From Mucilaginibacter gossypii (GTDB taxonomy: Bacteria; Bacteroidota; Bacteroidia; Sphingobacteriales; Sphingobacteriaceae): 64,000 nt of DNA. Location of the stretch: the NCBI RefSeq assembly GCF_900100945.1, contig NZ_FNCG01000015.1, positions 62,001-126,000 on the forward strand, given 5' to 3'. Numbering within the stretch: the first letter of the stretch is position 1; each line of letters starts with the position of its first letter. Positions 24,507 to 33,921 of the stretch are shown piece after piece. The position numbers were made by a program, and so were the translations under genes. Below the pieces are notes generated by a model. The model was given only the letters and a program-made list of their open reading frames with translations. It was not told where the DNA came from and searched no databases.

Positions 24507-27134
24507 TCAAACATTAAATAGTCCGTTCCTCTCCTGCTCCTGGTAATCCTGTACGGTTTCAATGGCATTATCAACCACATCGCTCAGGGCGGTAATGAAT
24601 GTTCCGGGTCGGGCCAGGCTCATGGCGTGTTTAATAGCATCAACTTCTTTAGGCACTACCTCAACCTGCTTGTCAGGATCAACTGATTCAATTCCCTCTT
24701 TGAGTAAACCAATAATATTTTCGGCGGTGCGGCCGCGCAGGTGTTTTTCCTGGCGCAGGATGATATAATCAAACATTTCGGCCGATATTTTACCCAGTTC
24801 GCGGATATCGTCATCCCTCCTGTCGCCGGTGCCGGCTATGATACCAATTTTAAGCGGCGAATCGATATGTCTTAAAAACTCCTTGATGCCAGTGTATCCA
24901 TCCGGATTGTGGGCAAAATCAATCATGAACCGGAAATCTTTAAACTCAAAAATATTCATGCGGCCAGGCGTTTGTGAGGCCGATGGAATAAAAGTTTCGA
25001 GCGAGATCTTGATATCTTCTGTCTTAAATCCCCATAAAAACGTAGCCAGTGTAGCGGCCAGCACATTCTCGATCATAAAGGGCACAGTACCGCCAAACGT
25101 AAGCGGAATCAGGATGGTACGCTGTACGCGGATCTTCCAGTCGCCTTTTAAAATGGTGATAAACCCGTTTTCGCAAATAGCGGCAATGCCTCCTTTTTTG
25201 CAATGTGATTTAATGATGGGATTATTTTCGTTCCGGCTGAAATAAGCGATATTACATTCGGCCTTTTTGCCAATGCGTACGCAATACTCGTTATCGGCAT
25301 TCAAAACGCCCCAGCCATCCTTCTTAACCGAGTTAAGCACTACGCTTTTTACGCGCGATAGGTCTTCCAATGAATGAATGTCCGATAAGCCAAGGTGATC
25401 TTCCTGGATATTGGTAACTACCCCTATATCGCAAAAGCCAAAACCGAGGCCCGAGCGCAGGATACCCCCGCGGGCTGTTTCCAATACCGCAAAATCAACT
25501 GTTGGGTCTTTCAGTATAAACTCCGAGCTTACAGGGCCGGTTGTATCGCCCTTCAGCATCATATTGTTTTGTACGTAGATCCCATCCGAGGTGGTGAAAC
25601 CTACCCGGTGACCGTTATTTTTAACAATGTGTGCTATCAAACGGGTGGTAGTGGTTTTACCGTTAGTCCCGGTAATAGCTATGATAGGGATGCGGGCCGA
25701 TTTACCGGCCGGGTAAAGCATATCAATCACATGTCCGGCTACGTTGCGGGGCAAGCCTTCGCTCGGAGCAATATGCATCCTGAAGCCCGGTGCGGCATTA
25801 ACTTCCAGTATCACTCCCCCTGTATCAGTAAGCGGCTCGGTAAGGTTTTGCGCCATGATGTCGATGCCGCAAATATCCAGGCCGATGATTTTAGAAATGC
25901 GTTCGCAAATGAAAATATTTTGCGGGTGTACATGGTCGGTAACATCAACAGAGGTGCCGCCTGTGCTTAGGTTAGCAGTTGATTTTACATAAACCACCTC
26001 ATCTTTTTCGGGAACAGTTTCAAGCGTGTAGTCTTTTTTTGCCAACAGATCGAGGGTATCACGGTCGACCGTTATCTCTGTAAGCACATTTTCATGTCCA
26101 TAACCCCGGCGCGGGTCTGTATTTTCAAGGTCTATCAATTCCTGGATATTCAGCCTGCCATCGCCGGTAACATGTGCCGGTTTACGGAGAGCGGCTGCAA
26201 CCATTTTATTATCAATCACCAACACCCTAAAATCGAAGCCGGTAACATAACGCTCCACAATTACGCGGCGCGAAATTTTGGCAGCGTGCTCATAAGCTTC
26301 AATAGCCTCTTCTTCAGTTTTTATGTTGATAGAAATGCCGCGGCCGTGGTTGCCATCAAGCGGTTTAAACACCAGCGGGAAGCCCACTTTGCGGATGGCA
26401 TCCGGCACAGCCGATGCCGATGAAATAGTTACGCCTTTAGCAACAGGGATGGCCTGCTCCTGTAAAAGTCGTTTGGTTTCTTCCTTGTTGCTGGCAATAT
26501 CAACAGCAATGCTGCTGGTTTTTTCGGTCATGGTAGCGCGGAAACGTACCTGATTTTTGCCGTAACCCAACTGCACTAACGATTGGTTGTTGAGCCTGAT
26601 CCATGGGATATCCCTCGCGATCGCTTCTTCTACAATTGACCCGGTACTTGGTCCCAGGCGGGTATTTTCCCTAATCTCGCGCATTTGCTGAATATCAGCA
26701 TCCAGGTTGTAATCCTCGCCTTTTATCAAAGCTTCGGTTATGCGCACGGCCGACTCGGCTGCAAAAACGCCGACCTTTTCTTCCAGGTAAGCAAATACTA
26801 CATTGTATACGCCTTTTGTTTTGGTTTCGCGGGTGCGGCCAAAGCCGGTATCCATACCGGCAAGGGTTTGAATCTCTAAGGCTATGTGCTCAATGACGTG
26901 TCCCATCCAGGTGCCGGCAATCACCCGCTGAAAAAAACCGCCGGGTACACCGGGCGAGCAGCGGTGGCTATATAACGACGGCAGCAGCTTTTCAAGCCGT
27001 TCATAAAAGCCATCTATTTCGTTGGAGGGGCGGTGCTCCATCTCCTGCAGATCAAGCCGCATTTGTATTAATTTTTTGCGTCTGATGCTCCAAATGTTGG
27101 GTCCGCGTAGTACCTGAATATTCTCGATCTTCAT
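24507..27134 (-). CDS. cphA: Cyanophycin synthetase
   Basis: 875 residues, the normal length. Residues about 1-160 form the CphA N domain (RCSPGVPGGFFQRVIAGTWM, MGHVIEHIALEIQTLAGMDT). An ATP-grasp domain follows, about 215-470 (VGFPLVFKPLDGNHGRGISI, GVILEVNAAPGFRMH), then a Mur-ligase-like domain with the P-loop ITGTNGKTTTTRLIAH near residue 495 and LETARGGILRSGLGFGFCDI. The ATP-grasp part adds Asp to the backbone and the Mur-like part adds Arg to its beta-carboxyl, building the storage polymer multi-L-arginyl-poly-L-aspartate in the cytoplasm. It is divergent from the cyanophycinase gene across 172 bp. Confidence 0.95.
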   Translation of the reverse strand: MKIENIQVLRGPNIWSIRRKKLIQMRLDLQEMEHRPSNEIDGFYERLEKLLPSLYSHRCSPGVPGGFFQRVIAGTWMGHVIEHIALEIQTLAGMDTGFGRTRETKTKGVYNVVFAYLEEKVGVFAAESAVRITEALIKGEDYNLDADIQQMREIRENTRLGPSTGSIVEEAIARDIPWIRLNNQSLVQLGYGKNQVRFRATMTEKTSSIAVDIASNKEETKRLLQEQAIPVAKGVTISSASAVPDAIRKVGFPLVFKPLDGNHGRGISINIKTEEEAIEAYEHAAKISRRVIVERYVTGFDFRVLVIDNKMVAAALRKPAHVTGDGRLNIQELIDLENTDPRRGYGHENVLTEITVDRDTLDLLAKKDYTLETVPEKDEVVYVKSTANLSTGGTSVDVTDHVHPQNIFICERISKIIGLDICGIDIMAQNLTEPLTDTGGVILEVNAAPGFRMHIAPSEGLPRNVAGHVIDMLYPAGKSARIPIIAITGTNGKTTTTRLIAHIVKNNGHRVGFTTSDGIYVQNNMMLKGDTTGPVSSEFILKDPTVDFAVLETARGGILRSGLGFGFCDIGVVTNIQEDHLGLSDIHSLEDLSRVKSVVLNSVKKDGWGVLNADNEYCVRIGKKAECNIAYFSRNENNPIIKSHCKKGGIAAICENGFITILKGDWKIRVQRTILIPLTFGGTVPFMIENVLAATLATFLWGFKTEDIKISLETFIPSASQTPGRMNIFEFKDFRFMIDFAHNPDGYTGIKEFLRHIDSPLKIGIIAGTGDRRDDDIRELGKISAEMFDYIILRQEKHLRGRTAENIIGLLKEGIESVDPDKQVEVVPKEVDAIKHAMSLARPGTFITALSDVVDNAIETVQDYQEQERNGLFNV

Positions 27135-27306
27135 TATGTAGGATGCTATTTTTTTGTCAGTCTAATTTTCCCCTTAAAACTATAAAACATAACACGGGAA
27201 TAAAATTTTTGATGGCGAAAAGCCATTATTTATTATTAGTTCCTGTGTTTGTGCAGGTTTTTGTCGTAATTTGTATATAGTTGTATTAAGATATTGTGAA
27301 ATAATC

Positions 27307-28227
27307 ATGATTGTCCCGAAAGGTAAACTAATAATTATAGGTGGCGCAGTTGATATGGGGAGTAATGTTACTCTTCAGGAACACATTTTGCAACCAGATT
27401 ATATCAAATTTTTTGAACAAGGCATATTAAGGCGCATTATTAATGAATCGGCAAAGCATGAAGGCTCACAAATTGAAGTGATCACCACAGCTTCACAGAT
27501 TCCGGAGCTTGTCGGCGCTGAGTATATCAAGGCGTTTGGCCAGCTCAACGTTACCAATGTTAACGTACTGCACATCAAAAGCCGCGAAGATGCGGGGAAC
27601 AAGGCATACTTAGACAGGATCCGCAAAGCCGATGTAGTGATGTTCAGCGGCGGCGACCAGCTCAGGCTAACAGCCATTTTTGGCGGCACCGAATTTTTAC
27701 AGATCCTTAAACAACGCTATCAAAAAGAAAACTTTGTGATAGCAGGTACTTCGGCAGGCGCTGCGGCAGCATCCACACATATGATCTACCGCGGGCAAAG
27801 TAACGAAGCCCTTGTGAAAGGCGAAGTGCAGATAACCGCCGGCCTTGGCTTTATCGATTCGGTGATTGTTGACACTCACTTTGTACAGCGTGGCCGCATA
27901 GGCCGGTTAATGTATGCCGTTGCAACTAACCCCGGCATTTTGGGGATAGGTTTGGGCGAAGATACAGGCTTACTTATTACCGAAGGTTATATGATGGAAG
28001 CTATCGGCTCGGGCCTCATCATTTTGGTTGATGGGCGCAACATCGTATCAACCAATATTTATGATGTGGAGCTCGGCTCGCCAATATCTATCGAAAACCT
28101 GAGAGTGCACGTCATGTCGATATTTGATAAGTACGACCTGATACAACACCGTTTACTCATAAAAAAGAGCGTAAAAGTTGAAGAAGGTGTTTTTATACAT
28201 GCACCCGGTAGCAATCTATTACAATAA
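27307..28227 (+). CDS. cphB: Cyanophycinase
   Basis: 306 residues. The serine-protease-like S51 signature is AGTSAGAAAASTHMIYRGQS near residues 150-170, whose Ser is the nucleophile. Also present are GKLIIIGGAVDMGS at the N-terminus, ADVVMFSGGDQLRLTAIFGG, and VDTHFVQRGRIGRLMYAV, then GLGEDTGLLITEG. CphB degrades cyanophycin to beta-Asp-Arg dipeptides. The ATG at 27307 is preferred; an upstream in-frame start adds residues that do not fit. There is no evident signal peptide, so it is the intracellular type, and it lies next to cphA and the dipeptidase gene. Confidence 0.95.
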   Translation: MIVPKGKLIIIGGAVDMGSNVTLQEHILQPDYIKFFEQGILRRIINESAKHEGSQIEVITTASQIPELVGAEYIKAFGQLNVTNVNVLHIKSREDAGNKAYLDRIRKADVVMFSGGDQLRLTAIFGGTEFLQILKQRYQKENFVIAGTSAGAAAASTHMIYRGQSNEALVKGEVQITAGLGFIDSVIVDTHFVQRGRIGRLMYAVATNPGILGIGLGEDTGLLITEGYMMEAIGSGLIILVDGRNIVSTNIYDVELGSPISIENLRVHVMSIFDKYDLIQHRLLIKKSVKVEEGVFIHAPGSNLLQ

Positions 28228-28300
28228 TTTAAACTGCATAAAGTTCTTATTAAATAGCCTGGCCTTATTTATGCAGGTACATCTACTTTAATTTATAATT

Positions 28301-29143
28301 ATGAAAATAATTATTCACGGCGGTTTTTTTAGCGAATCGCATACCAACCAGGAAGTAAAGCTGGCCAAACAGGAAGCCCTGAACGGCATAGTGCAGTTAG
28401 GATACAAACACCTGCAACATCACACTGCTGCCGAAACGGCCGTTTATACCGTAAGGCTGCTTGAAGATTGCGAACTTTTTAATGCCGGAACGGGATCACA
28501 GATCCAGAGCGATGGCAAGATTCGCCTCAGCGCCTCTTTGATGGATGGCAAAACCCAACGCTTTTCGGGCGTCATCAACATTGAAGATGTTAAAAACCCG
28601 ATCTGTGTAGCCGAAAAACTTCAAGCCTACGATGATCGTGTATTGAGCGGCAAAGGAGCATGCGATTTTGCTATAGAAAACGGTCATAAATACTATAACC
28701 CCGAAATCCCGCAGCGACGTCACGAATACGAACAAAAACTAAGCGATTCTATCAGGCTGGGCACCGTGGGCTGCGTTGCATTGGACGTGCATGGAAACCT
28801 GGCGGCCGCAACGAGTACCGGGGGCAAAGGTTTTGAAATTCCCGGCCGTGTTAGTGATTCGGCCACTACTGCAGGAAATTATGCCAATGAGTTTGCCGGC
28901 GTTTCATGTACCGGCGTAGGTGAAGATATTGTAAGTGGCTCGGTAGCTGTTAAAATTGTTACGCGAGTAACCGATGGCATGCCCCTTATGGCCGCTACCG
29001 AAAAAACCCTCGATGAAATGAAACCTTACGATGGCTTTGCCGGTGTGATAGGCATTACTACTGATGGGCAGATCTATCACTCAGACACCCACCCTTACAT
29101 GGTATGGGCCCTGCATGACGGAGATATTGAAGTTTTTAACTAA
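28301..29143 (+). CDS. iaaA: Isoaspartyl peptidase / plant-type L-asparaginase
   Basis: 280 residues, an Ntn-hydrolase precursor. The autocleavage site is in LGTVGCVALDVHGNLAAATS, where the Thr of GTVG becomes the N-terminal nucleophile of the beta subunit. The substrate-binding region is TGGKGFEIPGRVSDSATTAG, followed by YANEFAGVSCTGVGEDIV. The alpha part starts MKIIIHGGFFSESHTNQEVK. Enzymes of this family hydrolyse beta-aspartyl dipeptides and Asn. Lying 73 nt downstream of cyanophycinase, its natural substrate here is probably beta-Asp-Arg, giving Asp and Arg; that is an inference from context. Confidence 0.92.
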   Translation: MKIIIHGGFFSESHTNQEVKLAKQEALNGIVQLGYKHLQHHTAAETAVYTVRLLEDCELFNAGTGSQIQSDGKIRLSASLMDGKTQRFSGVINIEDVKNPICVAEKLQAYDDRVLSGKGACDFAIENGHKYYNPEIPQRRHEYEQKLSDSIRLGTVGCVALDVHGNLAAATSTGGKGFEIPGRVSDSATTAGNYANEFAGVSCTGVGEDIVSGSVAVKIVTRVTDGMPLMAATEKTLDEMKPYDGFAGVIGITTDGQIYHSDTHPYMVWALHDGDIEVFN

Positions 29144-29242
29144 AACCTAAATTTATTTTTCCCGTAGAAAGGGTATAAGTTAAGCACCTGTAAAATAACG
29201 GTGGCCTTTAGGCGTTTACGTATTTACTGCATTTTACGGGTA

Positions 29243-29273
29243 TTGTTTTCCCGTTAACAAATAATTACATTTG
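29243..29273 (+). promoter_or_regulatory. Promoter, TTG-N20-TACATTTG
   Basis: TTG at 29243-29245, exactly 20 nt, then TACATTTG at 29266-29273 match the Bacteroidota consensus. The next start codon is at 29324, so the gene would have a leader of about 45 nt. Confidence 0.7.
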
Positions 29274-29323
29274 TTAAGCTGATTAATTTAAAATAAACAG
29301 TTTAAACCCAGGAAAAAGATTAG

Positions 29324-29953
29324 ATGAGATATTTCCTACTTATTATTTTATGCGCTGTTGGGTTCGATGCATCAGCGCAATGGTATTATAAGCCATTCAA
29401 TAAGCGTACCCGGTCTCCGCAAATGGCTTATGCACAAAGCCACTCTATTAAAAGGCTGCCCGCTCCTGTAGTGGCTAAAGTAAAAATCCGCCCGTTTACT
29501 ATTGAACATACCCCATATGTACTGGCCATGATCGAGGAATCGGTTATGAAAACCGCGCAGCACAATATGCGTTTTCATGTGTACAATGCCGCCAGCTACA
29601 ACTTTAGCGACCTGGCCCAGATGTATATGAAACAAAACCGCCTGGCCGAGGCCAAATGGTTCCTGCTGCAAAGTATCACCATATCGCGCCAGCAAAACGA
29701 CGACAGGCATACCATAGCAAACCTGCTTGACCTTGCGACTGTAAAAGCTGATTACGGCGATTATACACAGGCTAAACAAGACCTGGCCGAAGCCCGACAA
29801 CTGGCTGTTGCCCGCGGTTTAACTTTTGACCTGGCTACTGTAGAGAAAAAAACGCGCTATTTACAGGACAATAAATTCAACACGCTGCATACCGAAACCC
29901 ATTTTGCCGAAACCGCCGATGCAGGTACAATTACCAAACCGGTTAACAAATAG
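29324..29953 (+). CDS. Secreted TPR-like protein, 209 residues
   Basis: MRYFLLIILCAVGFDASAQ is a signal peptide. Residues about 85-180 form consecutive helical pairs of TPR character: YNFSDLAQMYMKQNRLAEAK, FLLQSITISRQQNDDRHTIA, LLDLATVKADYGDYTQAKQD, LAEARQLAVARGLTFDLATV. The N-terminal part is basic and Pro-rich (YYKPFNKRTRSPQMAYAQSH). No named family is recognised beyond the repeat. It follows its own promoter and ends before a strong terminator at 30037, so it is a single-gene unit, probably periplasmic and involved in protein contacts. Confidence 0.7.
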   Translation: MRYFLLIILCAVGFDASAQWYYKPFNKRTRSPQMAYAQSHSIKRLPAPVVAKVKIRPFTIEHTPYVLAMIEESVMKTAQHNMRFHVYNAASYNFSDLAQMYMKQNRLAEAKWFLLQSITISRQQNDDRHTIANLLDLATVKADYGDYTQAKQDLAEARQLAVARGLTFDLATVEKKTRYLQDNKFNTLHTETHFAETADAGTITKPVNK

Positions 29954-30036
29954 TGTTTTTTTGTAACAAAAACGTAAAATGGTGCTGCCTGCATACTATT
30001 AGTAAAACATAATCGTATTATTGTTATTAGTAATTA

Positions 30037-30066
30037 AGAGACAGCATATTGACTGTCTCTTTTTTA
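30037..30066 (+). terminator. Strong intrinsic terminator
   Basis: AGAGACAG pairs with CTGTCTCT around CATATTGA, followed by a run of T interrupted by one A. It separates the TPR-like gene from the protease gene. Confidence 0.9.
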
Positions 30067-30142
30067 TTTTACATTAGCAAATTAATAATAGGCACAAGTA
30101 TTGATGTTTTACACCAACCCCGATTTAACTACAGTAAAAGAT

Positions 30143-32284
30143 ATGTTTAAGAAAGTATATTTGTTATTGGTGCTGGGCGCAGCCCTCGCCTGTAAAGCAT
30201 CACCATCCAAACCTGTTAAAGTAGCAGGTTCAAATGATTTACAGCCCGATGAACAGCAAAGCCTTGTTTGTAAGCAGGTAGCATCATTAATCTCTAACTA
30301 CAACTATAAAAAAGTTCCGCTGAACGATTCAGTATCCGCCATCATTTACGACCGGTATATCAAATCGCTCGACGAGAACCACAGCTATTTTTTAGCATCT
30401 GATATCAAGGATTTTGAAAAATATAAAACCGTACTTGATGATGATATTAAAGCCGGCAACCTGGCCGATGCTTTTTATATCTTCAACGTTTTTCAGAAAA
30501 GATATATCGAGCATGTAAAATATTCGCTTGAGCAGATCAATAAAAATTTCGATTTCAATAAAACTGAAACCTTTGTTTATGATCGCGATAAACTACCATG
30601 GATTGCTTCGCAAAGCGAAATGGATGCCATGTGGACCAAGCGCGTAAAATACGATTTGCTAAACCTGAAACTGGCCAATGCAGATATGGCCAAAAATAAG
30701 GAAACACTTAAGAAACGCTACGAAAACCTGTTAACACAAACCAACAAGCTATCAAACCAGGACGTTTTTCAATACTTTATGGACGCCTTTACAGAGGCTA
30801 TCGATCCGCATACTAATTACTTTAACCCGTCAAACGCAGCTAATTTCAATATCGAAATGTCGCGCCAGGTTGAAGGGATCGGTGCTTCACTACAGGTGGA
30901 AAACGAGTATGTAACCATTAAAACCATTGTACCGGGCGGTCCGGCAGATAAAAGCCACCAGATAAGTGTCGACGACCGTATCGTTGCAGTAGCACAGGGT
31001 AAAACCGGCGAATTCCAGAACGTGGTGGGATGGCGTGTTGATAATGCCATCGCTATCATCCGCGGTACTAAAGGCACAACGGTAAGGCTTGAAATATTGC
31101 CTGCCGGTGCAAATGCATCAAGCAAACCCAAAGTGGTTGAAATGGTACGTGAGAAGATCATCCTGAAAGACCAATCGGCCAAAAAAGAGATCCGCACTTA
31201 CAACAGCAATGGTAAAACGGTTAGGATAGGTGTAATATCTATCCCGGCATTCTATATTGACTTTAACGATTATAAAGCAGGCAACCCTAACTATAAAAGT
31301 ACCACCCACGATGTTAAGGCAATCCTTGACTCGTTAAAGAAAGAAAATGTAGATGGCCTGGTGATCGACCTGCGTGAAAACGGTGGTGGTTCATTGATGG
31401 AAGCTATTGAGCTTACCGGTCTGTTCATTAAAACCGGCCCTGTAGTACAGGTGCGTGACACTAAAGACCAGGTGGAAATTGATAAAGACGAAGATGCGGA
31501 CATCACCTATAGCGGCCCTATGGCGGTACTGGTTGACCGCTTCAGCGCTTCGGCCTCTGAAATCTTCTCAGGCGCTATCCAGGATTACGGCCGCGGTTTA
31601 ATATTGGGTACCCAAACTTATGGTAAAGGCTCGGTACAAAGCGCTATCGATCTTGACAGGGTGATTGGTTCTTCACTTCGTGAAAAAATTGCGGGCGTAG
31701 TTGGTGGCGGTAAAAAAACAACCTCAACCGGCAGCCAAAGCACTTACGGACAACTTAATTTGACCATAGCTAAATTCTATCGTATCAGCGGTAATTCAAC
31801 CCAGCACAAAGGGGTAACACCTGATATTTCATTCCCGTCGGTTATTCCATTGGATAAATATGGCGAAGATACCGAACCATCAGCAATGCCTTTTGACATC
31901 ATTGCCAAAACAGATTATACCAAAACAGGCGATTTTACCGGCGTACTGCCACAGCTAAAAAAACTGCACGACCAACGCATGGCCGGCAGCGACAGCTATA
32001 AATACCTGCTTGAAGATATTGCTGATTTCAAAAAACATGATGCCGATGACAGTGTATCGTTAAAAGAATCTGATTTGAAGAAACAACGTGACGATGATGA
32101 AGCGAAATCATTTGAGCGTAACAACCTGCGTCGGGTAGCATTAGGTTTGCCAGCCCTTAAAAAGGGTCAAACCAAACCTAAAAACGAAGACCTTGACTTT
32201 GTAAAACGCGAAGCCGGCCAAATCATGACCGATTATATCAGCCTTGATAATAAGTATACAAGCGTATCGCAACCGGCTAACTAA
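30143..32284 (+). CDS. prc: Tail-specific (C-terminal processing) protease, S41 family
   Basis: 713 residues starting MFKKVYLLLVLGAALACKAS, a probable lipoprotein signal (Cys near 17), which decides for this ATG over upstream TTG/ATG starts. Domains: an N-terminal helical part (LACKQVAS to about 225), a PDZ domain about 235-330 (GIGASLQVENEYVTIKTIVP, GGPADKSHQISVDDRIVAV), and the S41 protease with LVIDLRENGGGSLMEAIELT, DRFSASASEIFSGAIQDYGR (nucleophile Ser) and GTQTYGKGSVQSAIDLDRV (general-base Lys). A charged C-terminal tail follows. It degrades or trims periplasmic proteins from their C-termini. Single-gene unit. Confidence 0.93.
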   Translation: MFKKVYLLLVLGAALACKASPSKPVKVAGSNDLQPDEQQSLVCKQVASLISNYNYKKVPLNDSVSAIIYDRYIKSLDENHSYFLASDIKDFEKYKTVLDDDIKAGNLADAFYIFNVFQKRYIEHVKYSLEQINKNFDFNKTETFVYDRDKLPWIASQSEMDAMWTKRVKYDLLNLKLANADMAKNKETLKKRYENLLTQTNKLSNQDVFQYFMDAFTEAIDPHTNYFNPSNAANFNIEMSRQVEGIGASLQVENEYVTIKTIVPGGPADKSHQISVDDRIVAVAQGKTGEFQNVVGWRVDNAIAIIRGTKGTTVRLEILPAGANASSKPKVVEMVREKIILKDQSAKKEIRTYNSNGKTVRIGVISIPAFYIDFNDYKAGNPNYKSTTHDVKAILDSLKKENVDGLVIDLRENGGGSLMEAIELTGLFIKTGPVVQVRDTKDQVEIDKDEDADITYSGPMAVLVDRFSASASEIFSGAIQDYGRGLILGTQTYGKGSVQSAIDLDRVIGSSLREKIAGVVGGGKKTTSTGSQSTYGQLNLTIAKFYRISGNSTQHKGVTPDISFPSVIPLDKYGEDTEPSAMPFDIIAKTDYTKTGDFTGVLPQLKKLHDQRMAGSDSYKYLLEDIADFKKHDADDSVSLKESDLKKQRDDDEAKSFERNNLRRVALGLPALKKGQTKPKNEDLDFVKREAGQIMTDYISLDNKYTSVSQPAN

Positions 32285-32306
32285 GCAAATTATTAATAAT
32301 ATTGAG

Positions 32307-32340
32307 CGCCCGGCATTGAAAGATGTCAGGCGTTTTTATT
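32307..32340 (+). terminator. Terminator after the tail-specific protease gene
   Basis: CGCCCGGCAT (32307-32316) pairs with ATGTCAGGCG (32322-32331) with one mismatch, followed by TTTTTATT. Confidence 0.7.
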
Positions 32341-32529
32341 TAAACACGAATGCTTTGCATGTGAAGAAATTAAATCGAATTACACGAATTTGTATTTAGA
32401 AACCTTACAGAGAAAACAAAACTTATGTGATTCGATTTAATTCGAGGAATTAGTGTCATATTATAAAACCCCCTCGGCTAATAACCTTGCATTTTGTAAA
32501 TTTGGCCTCTTATTAAAAATCAATTCAAG

Positions 32530-33459
32530 TTGAAAAATAATATTCTTATTGTTGATGATGTGCATGCCATTTTCATGGAGATGGCCGAGGCCAAGGGTTA
32601 CACCTGCGATTACCGTCCGCTGATTAAGGTTGACGAAGCCATGCAAATCATAGGCGACTATGCAGGGTTGGTGATCCGCTCAAAATTCAGGGTGGATAAA
32701 GCTGTGCTTGATGCTGCCACCAACTTACAGTTCATAGCCCGCGCCGGCGCTGGTATGGATAATATTGATGAAGATTATGCTACTCAAAAAGGTATAAAAC
32801 TCATCAACGCACCCGAAGGCAATTCGGATGCCGTAGGCGAACATGCCATAGGTTTACTGCTGTCATTAATGAACAACCTAAACCGCGGCGACGCCGAAAT
32901 TCGCGGGGGGAAGTGGCAGCGCGAGGCTAACCGGGGTTACGAACTAAAAGGTAAAACAGTAGGTATTATCGGCTACGGCCATATGGGCAGCAGCTTTGCC
33001 AGGAAACTTTCAGGCTTCCAGGTAAATGTTATTGCTTACGATAAATACAAAACCGGCTTCAGTGATAAATATGCGCGCGAGGTAAGCATGGAAGAAATTG
33101 TAAAGCACAGCGATGTACTGAGCTTACATATCCCTTTAACTCCAGAAACCAACGGACTGGTGGATGATGAATACCTGTTCCATTTTAAAAAGCCTATCTT
33201 TTTCTTAAACACCTCACGCGGCAAAACTGCTAAAGTAAGTGCCGTGCTAAACGCCATACGCGAAGGCAAAATTTTAGGGGCAGGGTTGGATGTATTGGAG
33301 GTTGAAAAATTCCCGGCCCTTGCCGAACAACAATGGTTTGAGGAATTAAAACAAAGCGGCAAAGTGCTGTTAAGCCCTCACGTTGCCGGCTGGACATTTG
33401 ATTCATACCGGAAGATCAGCGAGGTAATGGCCGAAAAGCTGGCCGATTTGAAAGGATAG
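32530..33459 (+). CDS. D-2-hydroxyacid dehydrogenase (phosphoglycerate dehydrogenase-like)
   Basis: 309 residues. Substrate-binding and NAD(P) motifs are clear: FIARAGAGMDNIDEDYATQK, LKGKTVGIIGYGHMGSSFAR (GxGxxG Rossmann loop near residue 145), HIPLTPETNGLVDDEYLFHF, NTSRGKTAKVSAVLNAIREG (catalytic Arg), GAGLDVLEVEKFPAL (Glu) and LLSPHVAGWTFDSYRKISEV (His). There is no ACT domain, so it is a short form that might serve serine synthesis or reduce another 2-oxoacid. No early ATG exists; the start at 32530 is TTG, 25 nt after a TAAATTTG element (32497-32504). It is a monocistronic gene. Confidence 0.85.
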   Translation: MKNNILIVDDVHAIFMEMAEAKGYTCDYRPLIKVDEAMQIIGDYAGLVIRSKFRVDKAVLDAATNLQFIARAGAGMDNIDEDYATQKGIKLINAPEGNSDAVGEHAIGLLLSLMNNLNRGDAEIRGGKWQREANRGYELKGKTVGIIGYGHMGSSFARKLSGFQVNVIAYDKYKTGFSDKYAREVSMEEIVKHSDVLSLHIPLTPETNGLVDDEYLFHFKKPIFFLNTSRGKTAKVSAVLNAIREGKILGAGLDVLEVEKFPALAEQQWFEELKQSGKVLLSPHVAGWTFDSYRKISEVMAEKLADLKG

Positions 33460-33642
33460 GCAGATTATCGGAACCACACATATCTTTAATAATTCGACAG
33501 CGTAAGGAACGCCCCTGTACGTGACATCAAAGAGAAATTTCCTACACTATGCAATACATTATAGGGCATGGTGCAGGAGATTTCCGTTTAGATACATTTC
33601 CGGGCCGGGTTGGCAGAAATGATAACTGATTTAATATATTCG

Positions 33643-33921
33643 TTATGCCGTTTCCTTGTACAGTACCATGCCGGCATGGTAAAACACCCCGTCCCTGAAA
33701 TCACCTTCGGCGGTAAAGCCTGTATCGTCAAGATATTCAACGTGGTTCCCTAATACGCTGTAATAACCTGTGTAGGCATTTCGTTTGTCGCCTCGGGCCT
33801 CGGTATAGCGCCCGTTAGGCAAAAATTCATGACGTATAAACCCATCGCGGGTAACCCATACACCTATATAATGATGAGCATTTATTGTTGTATTGCTGTT
33901 GAAAGTGTTAAATCTTTCCAT
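33643..33921 (-). CDS. Atu4866-like domain protein, 92 residues
   Basis: The core matches the Atu4866 family: YIGVWVTRDGFIRHEFLPNG, RYTEARGDKRNAYTGYYSVL, HVEYLDDTGFTAEGDFRDG and VFYHAGMVLYK. The fold is a small lipocalin-like beta barrel; function is unknown. It overlaps the upstream short-chain dehydrogenase gene by 40 nt and closes the operon. Family members are often found beside, or fused to, short-chain dehydrogenases and other redox enzymes, so it may act on the same substrate or product; this is inference. No signal peptide is present. Confidence 0.8.
   Translation of the reverse strand: MERFNTFNSNTTINAHHYIGVWVTRDGFIRHEFLPNGRYTEARGDKRNAYTGYYSVLGNHVEYLDDTGFTAEGDFRDGVFYHAGMVLYKETA

Noticed and set aside
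25395..25970. 191-codon open frame on the plus strand inside cphA
   Set aside because: It is antisense to the ATP-grasp and Mur-like part of cphA, which has complete family motifs; the composition is Tyr/His/Cys-rich without a family signature.
27271..27306. Upstream start of cyanophycinase
   Set aside because: The 12 extra residues are hydrophobic and not seen in intracellular cyanophycinases; the ATG at 27307 gives the family start.
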